From: Dethiobacter sp.
GTDB lineage: Bacteria > Bacillota > Dethiobacteria > DTU022
DNA length: 12,146 nucleotides
Assembly (NCBI GenBank): GCA_018333405.1
Contig: JAGXSR010000160.1
Location: forward strand, 1-12,146
Direction: 5' to 3'
Shown: one piece after another, positions 1 through 6,671 of the stretch
How positions within the stretch are numbered: the stretch's first letter is position 1
How the letters are laid out: every line of letters begins with the position of its first letter
Program-made: the position numbers and the translations under genes
The notes under the pieces: model-generated
Told to the model about the DNA's origin: nothing
What the model saw: the letters and a program-made list of their open reading frames with translations, nothing else
Database searches by the model: none

Positions 1-1451
1 GCTTCCTGCCGGATAAGGCCATCGACCTGGTGGACGAATCATCGGCGCGGCTGCGCACTCAAATTGACAGCATGCCCGCCGCTTTAGATGAGATTACCCG
101 GCGGGTGATGCAACTGGAAATTGAAGAAGCAGCCTTGAAAAAGGAGAAAGATCCGGCCTCCCGCGAGCGGCTGGAGAAGCTGCAGAAAGATCTGGCTGAT
201 CTGAAAAGCGAACTGGAGGTGATGAAAGCCCAGTGGCAGGCCGAAAAAGAATCCATCGGCCGGCTGCGGGAGCTGAAGCGGAATATTGAAGAGATCCGCA
301 CCGAGATGGAGAAAGCAGAACGGGAATACAATTTAAACCGCGCCGCCGAGCTGAAATACGGCCGGCTGAACGAAGCGGAGCGGCAGCTTAAGCATGAAGA
401 AGACTTACTAGCCGGAAAACAGAAAAAAGGTATGCTCTTAAACGAAGAGGTTACCGAAGAGGATATCGCCAGCGTGGTCAGCCGCTGGACAGGAATACCG
501 GTCAGCCGGTTGATGGAAGGGGAAAGAGAGAAGCTGATCAGGCTGGAGGAGATCCTGCGCCGGCGGGTCGTCGGCCAGGAGGCGGCGGTAGCTGCGGTGT
601 CCAACGCGGTGCTGCGGGCGCGCAGCGGGATTAAAGACCCCTACCGCCCCGTGGGCAGCTTTATCTTCTTAGGTCCCACCGGCGTAGGCAAGACCGAGCT
701 GTGCCGCGCTCTGGCAGAGACTCTGTTCGACGACGAACGAAACATGATCCGCCTGGACATGTCTGAGTATATGGAAAAACATACCGTATCCAGGCTGGTG
801 GGCGCCCCTCCCGGTTATGTGGGCTACGACGAAGGCGGGCAGCTGACCGAGGCTATCCGGCGCAAGCCCTACAGTGTGGTCCTTTTCGATGAGATCGAGA
901 AAGCCCATCCGGACGTGTTCAACGCCTTGCTGCAGATCCTGGAGGATGGGCGTCTGACCGACGGCAAAGGCCGGCTGACGGATTTTAAAAATGCCATTGT
1001 GATTATGACCTCGAATATCGGCGGCCAGGATATATTAAACTATCAACAACAGGGCGGCGATTATGAGGGAATGAAAGAGAAGGTAACCGCTCTTTTAAGG
1101 CATCATTTCCGGCCGGAATTTTTAAACCGGGTGGACGAAGTAATTGTCTTCCGCGCTTTGGAGCAAGCGCAGCTGCGGGAGATTACCAGGTTGCTTCTGG
1201 AGCGCCTGGCGGCAAGGCTTAAGAAAAACGCCGGTTTTACCCTGAAGTGGGATGATGCAGCTACCGCTTACCTGGCGCAAAAAGGGTACGATCCCTCTTT
1301 CGGGGCCCGCCCGCTGAAGCGGCTGATCCAGCAGGAGGTGGAAACACCGCTCTCTCACTATATCGTCAAAGGGGAGGTTAAAAGCGGCGCACACGTCACC
1401 CTGGCCGGAGGAGAAACCGGGTTGAACATCCTGGTTGCAGAGATGGGTTAG
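1..1451 (+). CDS. clpB: ATP-dependent chaperone ClpB, C-terminal part (5' truncated by window)
   Basis: ClpB is a cytoplasmic hexameric AAA+ disaggregase that threads aggregated protein through its pore together with DnaK. The reading frame is open from base 3, with no start in the window (FLPDKAIDLVDE is the end of nucleotide-binding domain 1). About 482 of the usual ~860 residues are present. A charged heptad-rich stretch at about 110-410 is the coiled-coil middle domain that separates ClpB from ClpA/ClpC. Domain 2 follows: Walker A GPTGVGKT (672-695), Walker B VVLFDEIEKAH (about 876-908), sensor-1 IVIMTSN (near 1000), arginine-finger region RPEFLNRVDEV (near 1115) and sensor-2 GARPLKR (near 1305). 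It is the only plus-strand gene and converges on the spo0M-like gene. Heat-shock control elements would lie upstream, outside the window. The family is certain. Confidence 0.97.
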   Translation, partial: FLPDKAIDLVDESSARLRTQIDSMPAALDEITRRVMQLEIEEAALKKEKDPASRERLEKLQKDLADLKSELEVMKAQWQAEKESIGRLRELKRNIEEIRTEMEKAEREYNLNRAAELKYGRLNEAERQLKHEEDLLAGKQKKGMLLNEEVTEEDIASVVSRWTGIPVSRLMEGEREKLIRLEEILRRRVVGQEAAVAAVSNAVLRARSGIKDPYRPVGSFIFLGPTGVGKTELCRALAETLFDDERNMIRLDMSEYMEKHTVSRLVGAPPGYVGYDEGGQLTEAIRRKPYSVVLFDEIEKAHPDVFNALLQILEDGRLTDGKGRLTDFKNAIVIMTSNIGGQDILNYQQQGGDYEGMKEKVTALLRHHFRPEFLNRVDEVIVFRALEQAQLREITRLLLERLAARLKKNAGFTLKWDDAATAYLAQKGYDPSFGARPLKRLIQQEVETPLSHYIVKGEVKSGAHVTLAGGETGLNILVAEMG

Positions 1452-1481
1452 GCTAAAGCGCCGGGCGCTTTAGCCTAACCC
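1445..1481. terminator. Perfect palindrome overlapping the clpB stop codon; probable 3' hairpin
   Basis: Two 17-base arms (1445-1461 and 1465-1481; the left begins GGGTTAGGCT) pair perfectly around a 3-base CGG loop. The TAG stop of clpB (1449-1451) lies inside the left arm. No U-tract follows on either strand, so this is not a standard intrinsic terminator. It may still stabilise or end the clpB message, or act bidirectionally between the two convergent genes. Confidence 0.5.
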
Positions 1482-1599
1482 CCATGCCAAGCTCTGTGAT
1501 CCGGGCTCTCTTCAGCCACTGGCTGCCGAGGCTGCCCTATCCCTTAAATTTTTGATGCAAAACTTAGCTCACGTGCCTGAAATAGAGTCTTTCAGACTT

Positions 1600-2373
1600 C
1601 TAATTCAGGTGATGCCGGATGATCGATTGAATCCGGCCGGCGAGTACTCCTTTTTTTACATCTTCAGCTTTGACGGTAAAGCGCGCGTAGCGTTCATCGC
1701 GGCCCGCCGATTCTTCCAGTACTCCGAACAGCCCTCTTGCTTTTTTATCGATCTGCATAAAGACTTCCGTCTGATCGGGATCTACGGCTGCAAACACAAC
1801 TTCCAGTTCGTCCAGATACCCTTTGAACGGGCCGGAGGCAGGGACAAATTCGAACTCCTGCGCGAAAGGATGTCCGCTTCTTAAGTAAGAGTGTTCGCAG
1901 TCAATTTTGCGCAGGCGAAACCCAAGCTCGGCAACCGCATCAAGAACCGCTTTTTGCAACGGGTTGGGGATAACCTCAATTCCATCAGTATCTTTTGGAT
2001 CTACAGCGCTAGGAATATCGAGACCCGTTTCAATCCATACCGGTGTTCTGCCCTGGGTAACCGGAGTTTCACAGGGAAGAAGAAATGAAAACGGGATATC
2101 CCGCTTTTCACCGGCTTTGAGAAAAAAAGGTTCTGATACGCGAAACTTTCCGACCACCCCGGTGACACGCACTTTTTTGTCGTTGCTTTCTTTGGTGTAT
2201 TGCGTCTTAACATACATGTAAATGTGATCGATCTGCTGATCCACTTTTCCGCCTTCAATATGTACTACACCGCGCACTTCTTCTCCCGGCTCGAAGCTGC
2301 TTTTTTCCAGGCGGGCATCGACACGGGCCGAGCCAACGCCTAGACTAGCTAAGGTTCGATTAAATAAAGACAT
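1600..2373 (-). CDS. Spo0M-like sporulation-control protein
   Basis: A 257-residue cytoplasmic protein of the SpoOM family (Pfam PF07070), close to the ~258 residues of Bacillus subtilis Spo0M. The N-terminus (MSLFNRTLASLGVGSARVDA, then KSSFEPGEEVRG) is the arrestin-like beta-sandwich start typical of the family. The middle has the usual PFSFLLPCETP and a C-terminal FEFVP...DELEVVF block. Spo0M affects the timing or level of early sporulation in Bacillus and has been linked to cytoskeletal and cell-division functions; the molecular role is unsettled. The ATG is preceded by purine-rich AGGAAAGGGG and GGGGG tracts. It is a single-gene unit with a sigma-A-like promoter upstream, and I see no sigma-H-type box. 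I see no intrinsic terminator after its stop. Confidence 0.9.
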   Translation of the reverse strand: MSLFNRTLASLGVGSARVDARLEKSSFEPGEEVRGVVHIEGGKVDQQIDHIYMYVKTQYTKESNDKKVRVTGVVGKFRVSEPFFLKAGEKRDIPFSFLLPCETPVTQGRTPVWIETGLDIPSAVDPKDTDGIEVIPNPLQKAVLDAVAELGFRLRKIDCEHSYLRSGHPFAQEFEFVPASGPFKGYLDELEVVFAAVDPDQTEVFMQIDKKARGLFGVLEESAGRDERYARFTVKAEDVKKGVLAGRIQSIIRHHLN

Positions 2374-2425
2374 TTTCCCCCATCCCCTTTCCTGCTTTGC
2401 CCTACAAATTTTATTTTACGAACAC

Positions 2426-2453
2426 TATATACCAATTAGCCGGCCTTCGTCAA
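2426..2453 (-). promoter_or_regulatory. Sigma-A-type promoter of the spo0M-like gene
   Basis: On the minus strand a -35 TTGACG (2448-2453) and a -10 TATATA (2426-2431) are separated by 16 bases. An alternative -10, TATAGT, would give a spacing of 18. The start codon is about 50 bases downstream. It borders the REP-like repeat on its upstream side. Confidence 0.6.
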
Positions 2454-2460
2454 TCGGAAA

Positions 2461-2592
2461 CGTCCCCGTATAACGCGGGGACGGTCCTTTTGTTTTATGT
2501 TTTTTTTTAGCACATTTAGGCCTATGCCCGTTACAAGCGTGAAGACTAAATATATCAAAAGGACCGTCCCCGTGTTATGCCCATGTTACGGG
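2461..2592. repeat. REP/BIME-like inverted-repeat element
   Basis: The arms 2470-2492 and 2556-2578 are inverted copies of 23 bases with one mismatch (core CGGGGACGGTCCTTTTG). The left copy also forms its own hairpin: CGTCCCCG (2461-2468) against CGGGGACG (2476-2483). From memory, GGGGACGG(T/A)CCTTTTG-type sequences occur in many intergenic copies in Clostridia and resemble REP sequences tied to Y1 REP-associated transposases; no transposase gene is present here. A run of T at 2499-2508 lies between the arms. It fills the gap between the spo0M-like promoter and the hydrolase terminator. Confidence 0.65.
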
Positions 2593-2597
2593 AAATA

Positions 2598-2642
2598 ATA
2601 AAACAGGGTCCGCCCAAGCTATTCGGTCGGCCCCTGTTTTAT
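2598..2642 (-). terminator. Rho-independent terminator of the LysM/SleB hydrolase gene
   Basis: On the minus strand a 15-base stem with one mismatch (arms 2628-2642 and 2598-2612, containing AAAACAGGG and CCCTGTTTT) is followed by a T-rich tail. It begins 50 bases after the hydrolase stop codon and matches its direction of transcription. Confidence 0.8.
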
Positions 2643-2692
2643 GGAGTGCGATCATTTGTTTAAATAAAGCGGTGCGTTTACTAAAGCCGCTT

Positions 2693-3478
2693 TTACCGGA
2701 AGAAAATATGGTTGGCGATAACGGTAGTCACCGGCTGTCTGCGCACCCACTGGTTTGTGGTTTTCCGCGGGTTATAAAAACCGGTGGCGCCCAGGGAGGG
2801 ATCCGATCCGTTTACGGCGTCCCGCACTGCGTTTATGGCTGACTGATCGGCGGGGATATTGATCGTTCCGTTTTCAACCGGGCAGTACTGGTAAAAACCG
2901 CCGGCCACCTGAAAGATCACCTCAGTCACAGTATCAGGAAAGCGGGGATCCCTGACCCGGTTCAAAACAGAGGCCGCTACGGCTACCTGCCCTATATAAG
3001 GCTCGCCTCCCGCTTCAGCCCGAACCAGACGGGCTAAAAGATCCATTTCCGCCTGGCTTAAGTTCACTCCGGAAACGGGCGGTAACATCCGTGAGGGAAG
3101 AGGCGTCCGCTCCTGCCCTGCGCCAGGGACAACCAGGATCTGTCCCGGAATGATCAGGTAAGTGTTGCTGATACCGTTAGCTTGGGCAAAGGCGGTAACG
3201 GTGCTGCCGTAGTTTTGGGAAATCCGCCAGAGAGTTTCGCCAGGGGAAACACGGTGCCGGCCTGGGATTACCAGGACCTGCCCGGCTTGAATCAGATTTG
3301 CTGAGGTTAGGTTGTTGGCGCTGTCGATCGCGGCTACAGTAACACTGTATTGTCTGGAGATGCGCCATAGCGTCTCCCCGCGCTGCACAGCATGCTGAAG
3401 GGCCGCTTCTGCGGTAGTGGATCCGAGGAGCAAAATACAGAATGTGCACAACAATACTGACTTCAACTGCTTAAACAC
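2693..3478 (-). CDS. Secreted cell-wall hydrolase: two LysM domains plus SleB (Hydrolase_2) domain
   Basis: A 261-residue exported peptidoglycan hydrolase. Residues 1-25 form a signal peptide (basic MFKQLK, hydrophobic core, cleavage near TTAEA|A). Two LysM peptidoglycan-binding repeats follow at about 28-72 and 75-119, each with GETLWRIS and IQAGQ/IPGQ-type ends. The SleB-type domain at about 147-261 has [20 protein letters not shown]; Glu155 is the likely catalytic acid by analogy with SleB lytic transglycosylases. SleB is a cortex-lytic enzyme of germination, but clostridial relatives also act on vegetative walls, so the substrate stage is open. The start is GTG (3476-3478) with an AAAGGAGG site at 3490-3497. 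The c-di-AMP riboswitch in its leader suggests control by wall stress or turgor. It is a single-gene transcript with its own promoter and terminator. Confidence 0.92.
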   Translation of the reverse strand: MFKQLKSVLLCTFCILLLGSTTAEAALQHAVQRGETLWRISRQYSVTVAAIDSANNLTSANLIQAGQVLVIPGRHRVSPGETLWRISQNYGSTVTAFAQANGISNTYLIIPGQILVVPGAGQERTPLPSRMLPPVSGVNLSQAEMDLLARLVRAEAGGEPYIGQVAVAASVLNRVRDPRFPDTVTEVIFQVAGGFYQYCPVENGTINIPADQSAINAVRDAVNGSDPSLGATGFYNPRKTTNQWVRRQPVTTVIANHIFFR

Positions 3479-3501
3479 TATAGGTAAAACCTCCTTTATT
3501 T

Positions 3502-3605
3502 CGCCTCCGGGGTTAGCTGACGGGTTAGGGACAGGAGTTATCCCTCCGCGTGGTGCGGTTCACCCCCTGGCGCACGGTTCCCCCGTACAAATTAATGATT
3601 CGGCG
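3502..3605 (-). promoter_or_regulatory. Cyclic-di-AMP (ydaO/yuaA) riboswitch in the hydrolase leader
   Basis: Read on the minus strand, the leader carries the conserved blocks of the ydaO class in order: CGCCGAATC, GGGGGAACC, GGGGGTGAACC, GGGATAACTC and ACCCGTCAGCTAACC, closing with GGAGGCG. Terminal CGCC (5') and GGCG (3') form the P1 base. In other Firmicutes this RNA binds c-di-AMP and usually turns off wall-hydrolase and K+-transport genes. The ribosome binding site (3490-3497) lies only a few bases after P1 and I see no intrinsic terminator between them, so the read-out may be translational or use an unusual platform. Confidence 0.93.
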
Positions 3606-3617
3606 TTATGTAAACTT

Positions 3618-3646
3618 ATTATAGTTAACAAAAAAGAGCCTGGCAA
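3618..3646 (-). promoter_or_regulatory. Sigma-A promoter of the riboswitch-hydrolase transcript
   Basis: The minus strand has -35 TTGCCA (3641-3646) and a perfect -10 TATAAT (3618-3623) with a 17-base spacer. The start of transcription would fall near 3611, just before the riboswitch. The -35 box lies within the loop and descending arm of the upstream operon's terminator. Confidence 0.8.
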
Positions 3647-3655
3647 ACAGGCTCT
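3629..3655 (-). terminator. Rho-independent terminator of the ylxM-yraN operon
   Basis: On the minus strand AGAGCCTG (3648-3655) pairs with CAGGCTCT (3635-3642) around a TTTGC loop and is followed by TTTTTTG. It lies about 110 bases after the yraN stop. The interval 3656-3763 holds only weak AT-rich palindromes (for example near 3738-3755). Confidence 0.85.
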
Positions 3656-3763
3656 GGCATGGTATTACGCAATCATTGTTAGGCAGCGGTTATATTATGT
3701 TAATATAATTTAATTTTTAGCCTTTATCGGACAGATGGCAATAACTTGTTATTGCTGATCGGA

Positions 3764-4135
3764 TTAACCAGGAACGATATTCCGGATATGCTGAACCTGC
3801 CGGACTTTGAGGCTTTCTTTTTCCAGCAGGACTGTTAACAAGTCTACGCGACAAGGCAGGTCCCGCCCGTAGACTGCCTTTAAATAATAGAGCACTAGTT
3901 TTCTCAGTCTGATCAGTTTAGGGCGGGTAACAGATTCAGCTGCCGTTTGTAAGCTGCTCCCGGTCCCGGCGCGCACCTCGACAAACACCAGCATGGATCC
4001 ATCCCGGGCTACAATGTCGATTTCACCGAATATGCAGCGGTAATTGACTGTTTCGATGACACACCCGTTATTTTCCAGATAAGCCCGGGCAGCCTCCTCT
4101 CCGGCTGCTCCGACCTCTATCCGCCTCCGGCTCAT
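3764..4135 (-). CDS. yraN: YraN family (UPF0102) endonuclease-like protein
   Basis: A 123-residue protein of the UPF0102/YraN family, which has a small restriction-endonuclease-like fold and an unsettled function, often suggested to lie in DNA repair or processing. Visible signs are the N-terminal GAAGEEAARAYLENNG helix, the acidic FGEIDIVARDG block and FVEVRAG, which form the PD-(D/E)xK-like core; the last position is Arg rather than Lys. The length is normal. The ATG (4133-4135) begins one base after the rnhB stop, so translation is probably coupled. The pair rnhB-yraN at the end of the trmD-rplS operon is common in Clostridia. It is the last gene before the operon terminator. Confidence 0.9.
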   Translation of the reverse strand: MSRRRIEVGAAGEEAARAYLENNGCVIETVNYRCIFGEIDIVARDGSMLVFVEVRAGTGSSLQTAAESVTRPKLIRLRKLVLYYLKAVYGRDLPCRVDLLTVLLEKESLKVRQVQHIRNIVPG

Positions 4136-4136
4136 C

Positions 4137-4748
4137 TTAGCCCGCCCTTTCCGTTTCCCGACCCATCAGGTTAAAAGAGAGCCGGTGTTCGGGACAAGGG
4201 CCATAATCAGCCAAGGCCCGGCGGTGCTCTTTTGTAGCATAGCCCTTATGCCGGCTGAACCCGTAAACAGGATAGCGATCGTGCAGATCAAGCATATACC
4301 GGTCCCGGATAACCTTGGCGATAACAGAAGCGGCGGCGATGGACAATGACAGCCTGTCTCCCCGGACAATAGCTTTTTGCCTGATCGATATCTCCCGGAT
4401 TGGGCAGCCATCCACCAGGACAGCCCCGGGTAACACTTTTAAATCCGCCAACGCCCTGCGCATGGAGAGCATAGTGGCCATGAAAATATTTATCTTTTCA
4501 ATTTCCGCCACACTGCCGGCGCCTACTCCTACGGCTATTGCGTTGTCCATGATTTGGTCATACAGCAGATCACGTTTTTCTTTCGCCAGCAGTTTGGAAT
4601 CGTTCAGCCCGGCGAACATCACAGTGACCGGCGGCAGAATCACTGCTGCGGACACCACCGGCCCGGCCAGGGGTCCGCGGCCGGCCTCATCCACCCCGGC
4701 TACGAACTCCACCCCCTGATTCCAGAATATTCTCTCTTCGGCCAGCAT
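4137..4748 (-). CDS. rnhB: Ribonuclease HII, short N-terminus
   Basis: RNase HII cuts RNA in RNA-DNA hybrids and removes misinserted ribonucleotides from DNA. The product has 203 residues. GVDEAGRGPLAGPVV gives Asp20 and Glu21, VDG gives Asp113, and RGDRLSLSIAAASVIAKV gives Asp131, completing the four-carboxylate metal site. GYATKEHRRAL near the C-terminus is also typical. The chosen ATG (4746-4748) has no good ribosome binding site. The frame stays open for 23 more codons upstream (to 4817) with no ATG, GTG or TTG, and that stretch aligns with the helical N-terminal extension of longer RnhB proteins. The start is therefore less certain than the function. It follows rbgA by about 130 bases and touches yraN. 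Confidence 0.93.
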   Translation of the reverse strand: MLAEERIFWNQGVEFVAGVDEAGRGPLAGPVVSAAVILPPVTVMFAGLNDSKLLAKEKRDLLYDQIMDNAIAVGVGAGSVAEIEKINIFMATMLSMRRALADLKVLPGAVLVDGCPIREISIRQKAIVRGDRLSLSIAAASVIAKVIRDRYMLDLHDRYPVYGFSRHKGYATKEHRRALADYGPCPEHRLSFNLMGRETERAG

Positions 4749-4753
4749 GCCAT

Positions 4754-4831
4754 TCAGACGCCGGCTCTCAGCCTCTTCGCCGGAAATATTAATCCCGCCT
4801 CTTCGTTCAGCGCTGATCTATAATTCCTCAT
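4754..4831 (-). CDS. Possible 25-codon leader ORF before rnhB (speculative)
   Basis: An ATG-initiated frame of 25 codons (MRNYRSALNEEAG...) ends with a TGA 5 bases before the rnhB ATG, close enough for termination-reinitiation. A weak AGGA-like site lies in front. Before it, a small hairpin AAGCC-GTAA-GGCTT occupies part of the rbgA-rnhB gap. It could equally be the displaced remnant of an older rnhB N-terminus. No homology is recognised. Confidence 0.2.
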   Translation of the reverse strand: MRNYRSALNEEAGLIFPAKRLRAGV

Positions 4832-4876
4832 CCCGAATCCTGAAGCCTTACGGCTTGCCACAATATGTAATTATCT

Positions 4877-5707
4877 TTACTGCGAAGGCATTTCCAGAGT
4901 AATCCGGCCCAGCGCACCGCTTTGAAAATCGCTGAGCACACGGGCGGCGGCTCTCTCCAGATCAGTCTTTCCTTCTGCCCGGAGAAAACCTAGCCTTAAA
5001 CCTATTTGCTCCAGGAACAGCTCAGGGTGGTCCGGCATCAGGAAAGGATAACGTTTAAGCAGCTGCCCTTCCTTTTTCCGGTTTATAAAAGCGGAAAGCA
5101 ACCACCGGGACAGTTCCGACTGATCAAGCTTAGCTGCAGGCAAAGCTCCGACCACAGCGAGGGGGAGCGTCGATTTTTCAGATAGATTGGGCCAGAGCAC
5201 ACCTGGAGTATCCAGTAGCTCCACCCCGTCCAACAAGCGGATCCACTGCCGGCCCCGGGTAATTCCAGGACGGTTTCCGGTGCGCGCGGGTGATCGCCCG
5301 ACTAAATAATTGATTAAAGTAGATTTTCCGACATTGGGAATCCCTGCCACCATGAGCCGTAAAGGGCGCTTAAACCGGCCCGGGCGCAAATTGTGTTCCT
5401 GAAGCTTTAAATATTTAAAAAAAAATGATAACGAGCGGGCAGTATGCACACTGAACGGCATAGCCGCCAGGCGCAGCTGCTGAAAAAAAGAAATCCACTG
5501 TGCTGTTATCTCAGGTTCGCTTCGATCGGCTTTATGCAGCAAAATCAGGCTCTGTTTGCCATCAATAAGCTTTGACAAGACAGGGTTGCGGCTGCTTAAA
5601 GGGATACGTGAATCCAGCAGCTCTACCACCAGGTCCACCAGTTTCAGATCTTCCTTTAGTTGGCGCATAGCCCGGGCCATGCTGCCGGGGTACCATTGCC
5701 CTCTCAC
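4877..5707 (-). CDS. rbgA: YlqF/RbgA-like circularly permuted GTPase with altered catalytic motifs
   Basis: RbgA is a GTPase that acts late in maturation of the 50S subunit. This 276-residue protein sits in the normal ylqF position, between lepB and rnhB, and has the permuted motif order: G4 near 58-61, G5 region near 85-92, G1 GIPNVGKST (122-130), G2 GITRGRQW (148-155) and G3 DTPGVLWP (166-173). Three sites deviate. The N-terminal QWYPGSM has Ser9 where RbgA has a conserved, catalytically important His. G4 reads HKAD instead of NKAD. The G5 region (SVHTARS) lacks the usual Asn/Gly pattern. The C-terminal RNA-binding domain also diverges from Bacillus RbgA but ends in the usual way (GALGRITLE). 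GTG start; the stop of lepB and this start overlap (GTGA). It may have weak or altered GTPase activity. Confidence 0.85.
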   Translation of the reverse strand: MRGQWYPGSMARAMRQLKEDLKLVDLVVELLDSRIPLSSRNPVLSKLIDGKQSLILLHKADRSEPEITAQWISFFQQLRLAAMPFSVHTARSLSFFFKYLKLQEHNLRPGRFKRPLRLMVAGIPNVGKSTLINYLVGRSPARTGNRPGITRGRQWIRLLDGVELLDTPGVLWPNLSEKSTLPLAVVGALPAAKLDQSELSRWLLSAFINRKKEGQLLKRYPFLMPDHPELFLEQIGLRLGFLRAEGKTDLERAAARVLSDFQSGALGRITLEMPSQ

Positions 5708-6240
5708 TGCTCCGCCACCTTATCACTTAAAACCCTGATCTCGCTGAGGGGCCAGAAAATAAGGAAAGCCCGGCCTTTGATCCTCTCCACTGACACAAAA
5801 CCCACTCGCGGGTCCCGGCTGTCCATGCTGTTGCGGCGAAAATCGCCCAATAAAAACAGATATCCCGGAGGTACTTCCACAGGACCGTAAGCTAGCTGAT
5901 AATCCATCCGATCCAGCAAGTATGGCTCGTTTACCGCTGTCCGGTTGCGGTAGACCACACCGTCACGAATCTCGATGCTATCGCCACCCACACCGAGAAC
6001 ACGTTTAATAAAGTCTCGCCGCGGCTCATGTTCAAAGACAACGATATCCCCGGGCTGTGGCTCTTCGAAACGGTAAATAAACTTGTTGACCACCAGGCGC
6101 TCATGCTCCTCCAAAGTCGGATACATGGAGCGCCCCTCAACAACAAACACTTCAAACAGAAAAAAACGAATCACCAGCGCCAAAACTACTGCCACCGCAA
6201 TGGAGCGAACCCATTCCCGGACCTCTCTTGAATTGGTCAT
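5704..6240 (-). CDS. lepB: Signal peptidase I
   Basis: A membrane-anchored serine protease that removes signal peptides from exported proteins. It has 178 residues, the usual size for Gram-positive enzymes. Residues 14-34 form one transmembrane helix. GRSMYPTL carries the nucleophile Ser38 and DFIKRVLGVGGD the general base Lys79. The last conserved box reads GDFRRNSMDSRD, with Phe where most relatives have Asn (GDNR), while the following Ser and Asp are kept. ATG start 16 bases after the rplS stop, with AGGA ahead. It overlaps rbgA by four bases. The rplS-lepB-rbgA order is common in Clostridia and links export to ribosome assembly in one transcript. Confidence 0.95.
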   Translation of the reverse strand: MTNSREVREWVRSIAVAVVLALVIRFFLFEVFVVEGRSMYPTLEEHERLVVNKFIYRFEEPQPGDIVVFEHEPRRDFIKRVLGVGGDSIEIRDGVVYRNRTAVNEPYLLDRMDYQLAYGPVEVPPGYLFLLGDFRRNSMDSRDPRVGFVSVERIKGRAFLIFWPLSEIRVLSDKVAEQ

Positions 6241-6256
6241 TTAAATTATCCTGTTA

Positions 6257-6598
6257 TTAGCGGCGCTCCCGGATCCGGGCCGCTTTACCGGTTCGTTTGC
6301 GCAGGTAATAGAGCTTGGCCCGGCGTACCCGCCCCCGCTTGATCACTTCAATGCGTCCGATTACCGGAGAATGCACGGGGAAAATCCGCTCCACCCCAAT
6401 GCCGTAAGTGACGCGGCGCACGGTAAAGGTTTCTCTAAGGCCACTGCCCTGGCGCCGGATAACCACCCCTTCAAAGACCTGGGTCCGCTCCCGGGCCCCC
6501 TCCACTACTTTCACGTGGACACGAACAGTATCACCGGGAGAAAACTCAGGCAAAACTTCTTTCAAATACTGCCTTTCCACTGCTTTGATCAAATCCAT
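6257..6598 (-). CDS. rplS: 50S ribosomal protein L19
   Basis: L19 sits at the interface of the 30S and 50S subunits. The 113-residue product is full length: it starts [20 protein letters not shown], has the family core [23 protein letters not shown], then RRQGSGL and the C-terminal [23 protein letters not shown]. Its ATG (6596-6598) follows an AGGCAGGG-like site. It is downstream of trmD, the standard bacterial arrangement, with a 73-base gap that may hold a leader structure. Confidence 0.98.
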   Translation of the reverse strand: MDLIKAVERQYLKEVLPEFSPGDTVRVHVKVVEGARERTQVFEGVVIRRQGSGLRETFTVRRVTYGIGVERIFPVHSPVIGRIEVIKRGRVRRAKLYYLRKRTGKAARIRERR

Positions 6599-6671
6599 CT
6601 TCAGTCCCTGCCTTTCAGTTCAATCTGCCTATAGTTAAGCCTCAGTATTTTTCTAATAATACTGCCTCAAT
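6599..6671 (-). promoter_or_regulatory. Possible rplS leader region
   Basis: The 73 bases between trmD and rplS form the longest gap in this half of the operon. On the minus strand CAGTATT (6658-6664) pairs with AATACTG (6643-6649) around an 8-base loop. AGGC recurs several times up to the ribosome binding site. An autoregulatory L19 leader is known in Firmicutes, but I cannot match this sequence to it with confidence. Confidence 0.3.

Noticed and set aside
1581..1599. Terminator for the spo0M-like gene
   Set aside because: Only a 5-6 bp AT-containing stem with no T-tract is present; too weak to call. The rest of 1482-1599 shows nothing recognisable.
1552..2221. Plus-strand open frames opposite the spo0M-like gene
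   Set aside because: They are antisense shadows of a well-supported family protein, with no ribosome binding site or recognisable domains.
3735..3756. Hairpin GCAATAAC/GTTATTGC after yraN as a terminator
   Set aside because: AT-rich stem without a following T-run; the GC-rich hairpin with a T6 tail at 3629-3655 is the better candidate.
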